From NCBI GenBank assembly GCA_019351975.1, contig JABBOG010000027.1:1-49072 (forward strand): a stretch of 49,072 bases of DNA, written 5' to 3'. Position 1 is the stretch's first letter; every line of letters begins with the position of its first letter. Below, one piece after another: positions 9,139 to 17,238 of this stretch. The stretch is from Acidobacteriota bacterium. Its GTDB lineage: Bacteria; Acidobacteriota; Terriglobia; Terriglobales; Acidobacteriaceae. The translations under genes were made by a program, and so were the position numbers. Below the pieces are notes generated by a model. The model worked only from the letters and a program-made list of their open reading frames with translations, was not told the origin of the DNA and did not search any database.

Positions 9139-11766
9139 ATGTTACGCAAGAGTTTGATGTGCTTGTTGGTGTTAGCGAGTCCGCTTTGGGTGTGTGCGCA
9201 AAGCAATACGGGAATGAGCGGAAAAGTTTACGACCCTGCGGGGGCGCTTGTTTCGGATGCGAATGTCACGGTTACGAACCTGAGCACGGGCTTTGTTTCG
9301 CATGCGGTGACTGATGCTAACGGTGGATATAGCCTCAGCGGGTTGAAGGCGGGCACGTACAAGGTTGTGGTGGTGAAACCTGGATTTCAGACGACGACGG
9401 TGGCGAGTCTCGGTGTGGATGCAGGGCAAGTTGTGGCAGAGAGCGTGACGCTGCAGCTGAGTTCTGTTGGTTCTACGGTGACGGTATCGGGTGGCCTTTC
9501 GGGGGCGACGGAGCAGCCGACGGAGCAGGATGTGTTCCAGTCGAATCAGCAGTTGCGTGTGCTGGACCGGGCGCAGATTGAAGCTGCAGGACCGGTGGCT
9601 GGAGCCGCGCAGATTGTGGCGATGGCGCCGGGCGCGAATGTGACGGGCTATGGAAATACGGGGGCAACGAAGTACACGGTGGGCGTGAACGGAGTGAGCC
9701 AGGGATGGGGCGGCTATGGTGGCTACTCTGGCGGCGGAGCGCTGGCGATCACGCTGGATGGGGTGCCGATTGCTGACCCGGCGACGGACTTGTGGCAGTC
9801 GCCGACGATACCGGAACAGTTCATGATCCAGAACGTGAATGTGACGTATGGACCGGGTGATCCGGATACGCGCTGGTTCAATAATGTAGGCGGCATGATC
9901 GAGTTTACGCCGGTGCAGCCGACGGCGAAGCCGCATGCGGACATCTCGGCGACATATGGCAGTTTTAGTCAGAAAGATCTTTCGGCAAATCTGACGAGCG
10001 GAGTTTATCATGGCTGGTCGGCGGTGGTTGCTGGAGGTGTTGGCGATGGCAATGACTTCCGCGTTGCGCCGGATGGATTTCAAAATCCAGGCAAAGATGT
10101 CGCGGCGTATGGGAAGGCTATAAAGAGCTACCAGGAGAATACGTTTGAGATTGCCGGGTACTACGCACATGGTGCGGGGTACAGGTCGCAGGTGATTCCG
10201 ACGGTGGCGAATCCACTGATCACGGTGGATGGGCAGCCTGGTAGTCTGGAATATAGCCAGCAGACATCGGGTTACTTCAGCACGTTGCCGTATGCAAGCT
10301 ATAACAAGTACGACACGAACGAAGATGGGTTGATCTATGGGCGGGAACACATTGCGCTCGATCCCACGACTTCGCTGGATAACCTGACGTGGTACAACCA
10401 CATCGCGCGGTCGCACTATCGCACCACTGACGTTTACAATTTGGGACCGCAGCAGGATGAGTGGAACAGCCCACATACAGATACGATCGGCAATAAACTG
10501 CTGCTGACGAAGCTGATGAAGTTCAACACGATTACGGTTGGTGGATACTACATCCACGCGATGTATAACAGCCGGAACAACTTCTACAACCCAGCGGATG
10601 GTGGTGCGAAGCGAATCGCGAACATTGGTGGCAAGATCCGGTCTTCGTACTTCAATCAAGACGATTTTGCGATCACGCTACAAGACCAGATACGTTTTGG
10701 ACAGAGGATCACGGTGACGCCGGGTCTGCGTTATGTGGGCTTCAGCACGGGCTACGCAAACAACTCGCTGCAAGATTTCAACTTCGCGCCGAACGTGCTG
10801 CTAAGCACGCACTGCGCTGCAACGGGAGCGTCGACGTCGGGCAATGTGAAGGACCAGGGATCGAACTGCGGCGGGCTGGAGAATCGCAGTGGTGTTGAGC
10901 CATCGGTTAACGGAACGGTGCGTGTATTGCCGTGGCTGGAGCTGTACGGCGGGTTCATGGAGTCGTTGCGTGGACCGCAGGTTGGCGGCGGCGGCGGGTT
11001 ATTCCAGAGCGTGCAGCCGGCGAGCTATCACTTATCGCGCCAGCACTATTCACAGGGCGGATTCAAGATTCACCATGAAGGCATGGGCGCCCTGAACACG
11101 ATGCTGATTACGGGAACGTTCTATTACCAGAACTGGGCGAACCAGGAGATCGATACGACGCTGGCCAATGGGAACAGTGTGTCCGCGAACGGAACGTCGG
11201 AGTATAAGGGCGTGAATGGCTCTTTTGATGATGATCCGATTGCGCGGTTGCATGTGTTTGCGAACGCGAATGTGGAGACCGCGACCTATACGAACTACGA
11301 GACGGTTGTGCCGCTGGGGAGCTCAACGCCGGAGCAGAATTTCAATGGACTACACGTGCCGTATGTGCCGAAGTCGACCGTGAATGCCGGGGCTTATTAC
11401 GATTTCACTGTGAGCCATGATCTGCATATCAGGCCGATGGCGTCGTTCCAGTACATTGGGTCGCAGTACATCTTCAACAACAATGGTGTGGATTCGGCTG
11501 GGAACCAATTTCCGCAGCCGAGTAATCAGACGATGCCCGGATACGGCACGGTGAATCTTGGTGTGAAGGTACCGTACAAGTTCATGGAGCTGAACTTCAA
11601 CGCGCTGAACGTAGCTGACAGCAAGTACCTGATCTACGAGTACATTTCGTCAGGAGGGTACTTCAGCACAGCTGGAAATGGAACACCTGCGGAGAGTGCC
11701 GGGTATATCCTCGCATATCCGGGAGCGCCGATCAGCGTGTATGGAGGCATTACGCTGCACTTCTAG
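9139..11766 (+). CDS. TonB-dependent receptor, siderophore-receptor-like barrel with carboxypeptidase-regulatory-like domain
   Basis: An 875-residue outer-membrane receptor. A signal peptide (MLRKSLMCLLVLASPLWVCAQ) leads into a carboxypeptidase-regulatory-like domain (about 25-105, MSGKVYDPAGALVSDANVTV). Next comes a true TonB plug, with VLDRAQIEAAGPVAGAAQIV, the ITLDGVPIADP turn and VNVTYGPGDPDTRWFNNVGG, which correspond to plug motifs of ferric-siderophore receptors. The barrel ends in ITLHF with the usual terminal Phe. GGAGG is present 13 nt before the start, a slightly long spacing. Unlike the other two receptors in the window it has the classical plug, so iron-chelate or similar small-ligand uptake is more likely than oligomer uptake; the ligand remains unknown. 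It appears to be a single-gene unit closed by a strong terminator. Confidence 0.9.
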   Translation: MLRKSLMCLLVLASPLWVCAQSNTGMSGKVYDPAGALVSDANVTVTNLSTGFVSHAVTDANGGYSLSGLKAGTYKVVVVKPGFQTTTVASLGVDAGQVVAESVTLQLSSVGSTVTVSGGLSGATEQPTEQDVFQSNQQLRVLDRAQIEAAGPVAGAAQIVAMAPGANVTGYGNTGATKYTVGVNGVSQGWGGYGGYSGGGALAITLDGVPIADPATDLWQSPTIPEQFMIQNVNVTYGPGDPDTRWFNNVGGMIEFTPVQPTAKPHADISATYGSFSQKDLSANLTSGVYHGWSAVVAGGVGDGNDFRVAPDGFQNPGKDVAAYGKAIKSYQENTFEIAGYYAHGAGYRSQVIPTVANPLITVDGQPGSLEYSQQTSGYFSTLPYASYNKYDTNEDGLIYGREHIALDPTTSLDNLTWYNHIARSHYRTTDVYNLGPQQDEWNSPHTDTIGNKLLLTKLMKFNTITVGGYYIHAMYNSRNNFYNPADGGAKRIANIGGKIRSSYFNQDDFAITLQDQIRFGQRITVTPGLRYVGFSTGYANNSLQDFNFAPNVLLSTHCAATGASTSGNVKDQGSNCGGLENRSGVEPSVNGTVRVLPWLELYGGFMESLRGPQVGGGGGLFQSVQPASYHLSRQHYSQGGFKIHHEGMGALNTMLITGTFYYQNWANQEIDTTLANGNSVSANGTSEYKGVNGSFDDDPIARLHVFANANVETATYTNYETVVPLGSSTPEQNFNGLHVPYVPKSTVNAGAYYDFTVSHDLHIRPMASFQYIGSQYIFNNNGVDSAGNQFPQPSNQTMPGYGTVNLGVKVPYKFMELNFNALNVADSKYLIYEYISSGGYFSTAGNGTPAESAGYILAYPGAPISVYGGITLHF

Positions 11767-11782
11767 TCGGTGGACGATAAAG

Positions 11783-11814
11783 CCGCGCGGAGCCTCTGCT
11801 CTGCGCGGTTTTTT
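11783..11814 (+). terminator. Intrinsic terminator of the TonB receptor gene
   Basis: An 11-bp stem with one G-U pair (left arm from 11783, right arm ending 11808) and a 4-nt loop ctct is followed directly by six T residues (11809-11814). It lies 17 bp past the receptor stop codon and is the best intrinsic terminator in the window. Confidence 0.9.
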
Positions 11815-11890
11815 ATTTGAGGGGGTGGGCATCCTTCGCTGGGGTGGAGCATTCTCACCAGATGGCAATGCTTTGCCCCAAGGAACCCCT

Positions 11891-12871
11891 ATGGCTCGCC
11901 CGTATTGGAGTGGACAGGTACAAATCTCGTTGGTCACGTTTGGCGTGAAGCTTTTTGTGGCGACTGAGGCGAGTTCGGAGATACGGTTTCACCAGATTGA
12001 CCGTGGATCAGGGGAGCGGGTGAAGCACCAGAAGGTGCTGGCGAGTGCGGTGGAGAGCGATCCGGAGGAGGGTGCAGCACCGGTTGAGAAGAGCCAGATT
12101 GTGAAGGGATATGAGTACTCGAAGGGGCGGTATGTGACGATTGAGCCTGCCGAGTTGGCGCACCTGCGCGTGCCATCGAAGCACACGATGGAGGTGACGC
12201 AGTTCGTAGATGAGGATGAGTTATCGCCGGAGTACTTTGAGAAGCCGTACTTTGTAGTGCCTGAGAATGATGCGCAGACGGAGGCGTTTCTTACGGTGCG
12301 AAAGGCGCTGATCGATACAAAGAAGGTGGCACTTTCCAAGGTTGCGTTTGCGGGGCGAGAGCATGTGGTGGCGATTGCGCCGGCGGGGAAGGGCGATTCT
12401 GGCGGAATGATGGCGTACACGATGCGCTACGCGGCGGAGTTGAGGGATCCGGCGTCGTACTTTGCGGATGTGAAGAAGATGGAGATCAATGATGATTCGC
12501 TGGCGCTGGCGAAGGAGTTGATCAAGCGTAAAGCGGTGGCGTTTGATGCGTCGAAGTTTGTGGACGGGTATGAGGTGGCGGTGAAGGAGTTGGTGGAGGC
12601 GAAGTTGCAGCATGTGGCTGTGCCGCGGGATGAGGCTCCGGTGAAGGAGCGCGGCAAGGTGATCAACCTGATGGATGCGCTGCGACGTTCGGTGAGTGGG
12701 GGTACTGAGGCGAAGGACGCGGCACCTGTGACGATGGCAGAGAAGAAGAAAGATGTGAAGTCAGCAAAGGTGGAGACGCCGAAGGGGCCGACGCTGGTGA
12801 AGTCTGAGGCACACGCGGGTGGAAAGCATGAGACGAAATCTGCGCGGGTGTCCAGGCGTAAGTCTGCGTAA
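11891..12871 (+). CDS. ku: Non-homologous end-joining protein Ku
   Basis: A 326-residue bacterial Ku, the homodimeric ring that binds DNA ends and recruits ligase LigD. It begins MARPYWSGQVQISLVTFGVKLF, the standard Ku start, followed by HQIDRGSGERVKHQKVL, the conserved YEYSKGRYVTIEPAEL block (here GYEYSKGRYVTI) and the MAYTMRYAAELRDP segment. The core ends near residue 255. A lysine-rich low-complexity tail of about 70 residues follows (SAKVETPKGPTLVKSEAHAG and onward), like the basic C-terminal extensions that help some bacterial Ku proteins bind DNA. The ATG at 11891 is chosen because it matches the family start and has AAGGA upstream; a frame extending back into the receptor gene crosses the terminator. 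No ligD is in the window. Confidence 0.95.
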   Translation: MARPYWSGQVQISLVTFGVKLFVATEASSEIRFHQIDRGSGERVKHQKVLASAVESDPEEGAAPVEKSQIVKGYEYSKGRYVTIEPAELAHLRVPSKHTMEVTQFVDEDELSPEYFEKPYFVVPENDAQTEAFLTVRKALIDTKKVALSKVAFAGREHVVAIAPAGKGDSGGMMAYTMRYAAELRDPASYFADVKKMEINDDSLALAKELIKRKAVAFDASKFVDGYEVAVKELVEAKLQHVAVPRDEAPVKERGKVINLMDALRRSVSGGTEAKDAAPVTMAEKKKDVKSAKVETPKGPTLVKSEAHAGGKHETKSARVSRRKSA

Positions 12872-13110
12872 ACTGTGACGACGGCAAGGAATGGGCTGGA
12901 GAGATATGTGCCGCGAAGCCGCCGCCAGTTGCCGGTATTCCAGGTGAAATACTGAGGCCTGGACAGGATAGCGGCCAACTTCGCCGTGCTGGGAGGCGTC
13001 GTAGGGAAATCTGCGTTGCTAAGACAATTGCCTGAGTGGGCACTGGAAGAGACATTGTTGTAGATAGACTGTGTAATGATACCCGGGATCTTCAGGAGGG
13101 TTGGGGAACA
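12872..13110. other. Intergenic region after ku
   Basis: These 239 bp carry the leader of the phosphoesterase gene, with AGGAGG at 13094-13099. I see no gene, strong hairpin or recognisable promoter. Confidence 0.35.
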
Positions 13111-14280
13111 ATGACGACGCTTGAGGCTTCGCTGAATGCGCTGGGGCAAGAGACGGCCGACGATGCTGCGGGTGTGGTTTCATGGGTGCACATCGGTGAT
13201 TTGCATACGACGGATGCAGATGGGCAGAATCTGCTGGATTTGAGGGTCATTGTCGATGAAGTCAACGGTGCGTTCAAGGGAGCTTCTTCCTTTGTGTATT
13301 TACCTGGAGATATTGCGAACGAGGGAAGTGCGGAAGAGTACGCGATGGTGCGTGAGGCGCTGGATGAGTTGAAGGTCCCGTGGTTTACGGTCATTGGCGA
13401 CCATGATGTGCACGAGAGGAGTTTTGCGAACTACCTAGCGTCGATGAGTTCTTCGAAGCACTACGGTTTTGTGGTGGGGACGGTGCGATTCCTTGCGCTG
13501 AATGCGTTTGATGAGCCTGACCCTGGATGCTTTTGCGTGATGGATGCACAGATGGAATGGGTGCGTCGCGAGATTGCAGACGCGAAGACGAGGATGGAAT
13601 CCGTCGTGATCTTGATGCATTGTTACCCTTCCGATCTTAAGCGAGGCGGGCAGAGGTTACGGGAGTTGATGGGGCAAGGAGACGTACGGGTTGTGGACAT
13701 GGGGCATACGCACTACAACGAAGTTGCGAACGACGGCAGGGTGATTTATACAGCCACGCGGTCAACAGGGCAGATTGAAGAGGGGTCGGTTGGATTTTCG
13801 GTAACGAACATAGACAACGGTTGTGTGAGCTGGAAGTTCTTCGAGTTGGATGCGCTCCCTGCGGTGATGATTACGACACCAGTGGATGAACACTTCGTGA
13901 CGGAATCGACGTTGGAGACGCTGGAGGCATCTCAATCGGTGGTTGTGCGGGTGAAGATTTGGGACCGTGATGAAGTGTGTCAAGTGACTGCGGTGTGGGG
14001 CGGTCAAGAGATGGGGATGGCGCAAGTGCAGGGAAGCAATGTGTGGCAGGCTGAGATTGATGTCGAAGGGATGGCGGAGGGGACCTATACGTTGAGCGTG
14101 AGCGCCGCGACACGGGACGGGCGAAGCGGAAGCGATAGGATACGGTTTGTGCACGGTTTGAAGGGGTATACGGCACCGCTGCGCAAGGAGCGGGACCAGG
14201 ATAATGCCATCGACGCGTGGCCAGAGCGAGGGCTGCTGGGTACGCAACTGGGACCGAATAAGAATGGGAGAAAGTGGTAG
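13111..14280 (+). CDS. Calcineurin-like metallophosphoesterase with C-terminal Ig-like domain
   Basis: A 389-residue protein with all metal-binding blocks of the calcineurin-like fold in order: GDLH (Asp30, His32), LPGDIAN, IGDHDVH, ILMHCYP and GHTHYN. The phosphoesterase domain covers about residues 20-250. The rest, from about 260 to 370, is a beta-rich stretch with TTPVDEHFVTESTLETLEAS and EGTYTLSVSAATRDGRSG, like the Ig-like tails of exported phosphatases, although no signal peptide is visible. The start is the ATG at 13111, preceded by AGGAGG; a longer frame back to 13036 is not needed. The stop codon directly abuts the ATG of a permease, which implies translational coupling. The substrate is unknown; phosphodiesters or phosphomonoesters are possible. 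Confidence 0.85.
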   Translation: MTTLEASLNALGQETADDAAGVVSWVHIGDLHTTDADGQNLLDLRVIVDEVNGAFKGASSFVYLPGDIANEGSAEEYAMVREALDELKVPWFTVIGDHDVHERSFANYLASMSSSKHYGFVVGTVRFLALNAFDEPDPGCFCVMDAQMEWVRREIADAKTRMESVVILMHCYPSDLKRGGQRLRELMGQGDVRVVDMGHTHYNEVANDGRVIYTATRSTGQIEEGSVGFSVTNIDNGCVSWKFFELDALPAVMITTPVDEHFVTESTLETLEASQSVVVRVKIWDRDEVCQVTAVWGGQEMGMAQVQGSNVWQAEIDVEGMAEGTYTLSVSAATRDGRSGSDRIRFVHGLKGYTAPLRKERDQDNAIDAWPERGLLGTQLGPNKNGRKW

Positions 14281-15549
14281 ATGCTGTCAGATGTGCTTCT
14301 GCCATTGATCGTTGGACTCAGCATTCTGTTGATGCTTGTTCGACCACGAGGAATTCCGGAGGTTTATTGGATTGGCGGCGGAGCGTTGCTGCTGGTGGTG
14401 ACGCGTCTGGTGTCGGTGCGATTGGCGGCGAAGGCGGTTGCTGAGGGATCGGATGTTTATCTTTTTCTAATCGGCATGATGTTGTTGTCGGCGCTGGCGC
14501 GGGAGCATGGGGTATTTGACTGGTTGTCGTCGACGGCGCTGCGGGGGGCTGGTGGGTCCAGTGTGAGGCTGTTCACGCTGGTGTATGGCATTGGAACGCT
14601 GGTGACGATCTTCATGTCGAATGATGCTACGGCGGTGGTGTTGACGCCGGCGATTCTTGCAGTGGTGCGCAAGGCGAAGGTTCAGCCACTTCCTTGTCTT
14701 TTTGCGTGCGCATTGATTGCGAACGCGGCGTCCTTCGTATTGCCGATTTCGAACCCTGCGAACCTTGTTGTCTTCCACCAGGGGATGCCGCCGCTGGGGC
14801 GATGGATGACGGCCTTTGGTGTGCCAGCAGTGTTTTCGATTGCGATGACGTATGTGGTGATGCGGGCCGTGTTCAGGGAGGAGTTGCGGGAAGAGATCCA
14901 CGCGTCGGTAGAGGCGAAAGCGCTTAGCGGCAATGGGGTGATGGTGCTGGTTGGGTTAGGGCTGATGATCGGCGTGCTGCTTGCGGCGTCGGCGATGAAT
15001 AAGGAGCTGGGGCTGCCAACATGCCTGGCGGCGCTTGCGGTAACGGCAGCGGTGTCGATGAAGGCGCGCAGCAATCCTCTGAAGCTGGCGAAGGAGATTA
15101 GTTGGGGAACCCTGGCGCTGGTGGCTGGGTTGTTCGTGATGGTGGATGCTGTTCAGAGCATGGGCGCGTTGCGATACACGGAAGCGGCGCTGCGGTGGGT
15201 GCAGGGACTGGCGCTGGGCACGGGAGCCATGGTGGCGAGCTTTACGGTAGGCATTGCAAACAATGTGGTGAATAACCTCCCCCTGGGGTTGATTGCGGGA
15301 GGAACGTTGGAGGCGGCGCACGCGAAGGGATTGATCGCCAACGCGGTACTGATAGGGGTGGATCTGGGGCCGAATCTTTCAGTGACGGGATCGCTGGCTA
15401 CGATTCTCTGGCTGATTGCGCTGCGCAAGGAGAAGCTGAATGTAAGCTTCTGGGACTTCTTCAAAGTCGGTGTCGTGGCAATGCCCGCGGCTATGCTCGC
15501 TTCGGTTGGAGCGGCGATTGCGATGCAGGTGCTGTTTGGCGTGAACTAA
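14281..15549 (+). CDS. ArsB/NhaD-superfamily membrane permease
   Basis: A 422-residue inner-membrane protein with about 11 hydrophobic segments and the halves typical of the ion-transporter superfamily. Conserved-looking spots are FMSNDATAVVLTPAIL and PISNPANLVVFHQGMPP in the first half and GIANNVVNNLPLGLIAGG with DLGPNLSVTGSLATILW in the second, which match ArsB-type arsenite transporters. No arsR, arsC or other arsenic gene is nearby, so the substrate may be a different anion. It begins at the base after the phosphoesterase stop codon and so probably depends on it for translation. One idea is that the phosphatase and the permease handle the same phosphorylated compound or its product; this is inference. 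Confidence 0.85.
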   Translation: MLSDVLLPLIVGLSILLMLVRPRGIPEVYWIGGGALLLVVTRLVSVRLAAKAVAEGSDVYLFLIGMMLLSALAREHGVFDWLSSTALRGAGGSSVRLFTLVYGIGTLVTIFMSNDATAVVLTPAILAVVRKAKVQPLPCLFACALIANAASFVLPISNPANLVVFHQGMPPLGRWMTAFGVPAVFSIAMTYVVMRAVFREELREEIHASVEAKALSGNGVMVLVGLGLMIGVLLAASAMNKELGLPTCLAALAVTAAVSMKARSNPLKLAKEISWGTLALVAGLFVMVDAVQSMGALRYTEAALRWVQGLALGTGAMVASFTVGIANNVVNNLPLGLIAGGTLEAAHAKGLIANAVLIGVDLGPNLSVTGSLATILWLIALRKEKLNVSFWDFFKVGVVAMPAAMLASVGAAIAMQVLFGVN

Positions 15550-15585
15550 TGCGGATGGAGCGAGGGTTTGTGAGGAGACGATGTT

Positions 15586-16032
15586 ATGAAGACGGGCTGG
15601 ATCTTTCCATTCATTATTCTCGGGGGCGCGCTGCAGACCTGTGGCGCGGCCATGAACGGGCAGCTGAATAAACATATTGTGAACCCGTGGCTGGCGTCCG
15701 CGATCTCGTTTGCCTTGATTACTATCTTTTTTGTCGGTGCGTTCATGATTATGCCGCACCCACTGCCAACAAACGCGGACGTAGCTTCGTTGCCCTGGTG
15801 GGCTGTGATTGGAGGGTTGGTCGGAGCCGTGCAGGTGTACGCAGGGCTGACGTTGGTGAACCGCGTTGGAGCGGGTCCATTTATGGCGCTGACGGTGACG
15901 TCGGCACTGATTATGTCCCTGCTGGTGGAGCAGTTCGGGTGGTTTCGGATGGTGCCGCATGCGATTACACCGCTGCGGGCGTTGGGAGCTGTACTGCTGA
16001 TTTCGGGCGTTACGCTGATCGCAAAGTTTTAG
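15586..16032 (+). CDS. YdcZ-type DMT-family membrane protein (DUF606)
   Basis: A 148-residue protein with five predicted membrane segments. It matches the DMT-superfamily YdcZ group: an N-terminal GGALQTCGAAMNGQLNKHIVNP, a central WWAVIGGLVGAVQVYAGLTL, then RVGAGPFMALTVTSALIMSL and a C-terminal LRALGAVLLISGVTLIAKF. The function of these half-sized transporters is unknown; they usually act in pairs. GAGGAG lies 8 nt before the ATG at 15586. It follows the permease by 36 bp, so it may belong to the same transcript. It converges on the kdpD half with 49 bp between stops. Confidence 0.85.
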   Translation: MKTGWIFPFIILGGALQTCGAAMNGQLNKHIVNPWLASAISFALITIFFVGAFMIMPHPLPTNADVASLPWWAVIGGLVGAVQVYAGLTLVNRVGAGPFMALTVTSALIMSLLVEQFGWFRMVPHAITPLRALGAVLLISGVTLIAKF

Positions 16033-16081
16033 ATTGCTGGGTCGGTGGCTGTGTGTGGCGGAGGATCCTTGGGGGTCTCCG

Positions 16082-17221
16082 TTAGCGATCCTGCTGGGTG
16101 ATGATGTGGAGGTCAACGTGAGGGGCTTCCACCATGAAGCGCTGGATGGCCATGAAGTAGAGGTATTTACGAAGGCCGTGCAGTGCGGACCGACCGAAGA
16201 TGGCTTGGGTGATGCGGTGCTCCCGCACGTAGGTGGCGGTGGTGGATGGGATGTTGGTGCCGGAGAGATGTACGATCTTCGCGCCTAAGTTGATGGCGAA
16301 CTGAAGGCTGCCGTCGAGGACACGTTTGCGCTCGGGTTGTTCATCCTTCCGGCTTTCGACGTGAATGACGTAGAGTTCGCCGCCTAGACCTTCAGCGAGG
16401 CGGGCTCCGCGTGCGATAAGGTCGCGAGCCTGCGGGCTGGCGCTGATGCAGACGGCCACCTTTTCGGTGATGGCCCAGTGCGGGCCAAGCTGTTTGAGTT
16501 TCACGTAGTCTTCGAGCGTGCGGTCGACGGCGCGGGTGACGCGGTGGAGCGCCATCTCGCGGAGGGCGATGAGATTGCCTCTGCGGAAGAAGTTGGAGAG
16601 GGCGCGTTCGGCGCGGTCGAGAGGGTAGATATCGCCGCGGCGCATGCGGGTGGCGAGCGCTTCTGGAGTGAGGTCGGCGATGACGATTTCGTCGGCGCGA
16701 TCGAGGACCCAGTCGGGCACGGTCTCGCGGACGGAGATTCCGGTGAGGCTTTGGATGCGCGGGGTGAGGCTCTCGATGTGCTGGACGTTGATGGTGGAGA
16801 GGACATCGATGTTCGACTCAAGGAGCAGGAGAACATCTTCGTATCGCTTCTGGTTGCGGCTCCCGGCGATGTTGGTGTGGGCGAGCTCGTCGACGATGAC
16901 AACCTGGGGTTTGCGGGCGAGGATTGCGTCAACGTCCATTTCGAGAAAGAGTGTGCCTTTGTAGTCGATCTCGCGCGGGGGGACGTGATCGAGCTTCGCG
17001 GCGAGTTCGGCGGTGCCTTTGCGTCCGTGGGTTTCGACGATGCCGATGACGACATCTTCGTTGCGCTGGCGGCGGCGTATGCCTTCGCTGAGCATATTGA
17101 AGGTTTTGCCGACGCCGGGCGCGTATCCTAGGAAGATTTTGAAACGCCCGCGCGTTTTCTCGGAGTCGGCAGCGATCAGCCAGTCCTCGGGGCTTTTTCT
17201 GGGTATCGAAGTGGCGTTCAA
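16082..17221 (-). CDS. kdpD: KdpD N-terminal half: cytoplasmic sensor domain plus Usp domain
   Basis: A 379-residue protein equal to the cytoplasmic front part of the K+ sensor KdpD. Residues about 24-230 are the KdpD domain, with Walker A GYAPGVGKT (32-40) and Walker B VVIVDELAHTN (Asp111, Glu112); about 245-370 are the Usp-like domain that binds nucleotides or c-di-AMP in other bacteria. There is no membrane or kinase part. Those lie on the opposite strand next door, in a gene starting 17 bp away; together the two proteins total 857 residues, close to full KdpD at about 894. The start is a TTG at 17219-17221 with AAGGAG 11 nt upstream, and it fits the family N terminus. No kdpFABC or kdpE is in the window. 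Confidence 0.92.
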   Translation of the reverse strand: MNATSIPRKSPEDWLIAADSEKTRGRFKIFLGYAPGVGKTFNMLSEGIRRRQRNEDVVIGIVETHGRKGTAELAAKLDHVPPREIDYKGTLFLEMDVDAILARKPQVVIVDELAHTNIAGSRNQKRYEDVLLLLESNIDVLSTINVQHIESLTPRIQSLTGISVRETVPDWVLDRADEIVIADLTPEALATRMRRGDIYPLDRAERALSNFFRRGNLIALREMALHRVTRAVDRTLEDYVKLKQLGPHWAITEKVAVCISASPQARDLIARGARLAEGLGGELYVIHVESRKDEQPERKRVLDGSLQFAINLGAKIVHLSGTNIPSTTATYVREHRITQAIFGRSALHGLRKYLYFMAIQRFMVEAPHVDLHIITQQDR

Positions 17222-17238
17222 CGTCGTAGTATCTCCTT

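Noticed and set aside
12427-13149. A 240-codon minus-strand frame overlapping ku and the following gap.
   Set aside because: It is antisense to Ku over half its length, has no ribosome site and no recognisable motif; Ku is certain, so this is a shadow frame.
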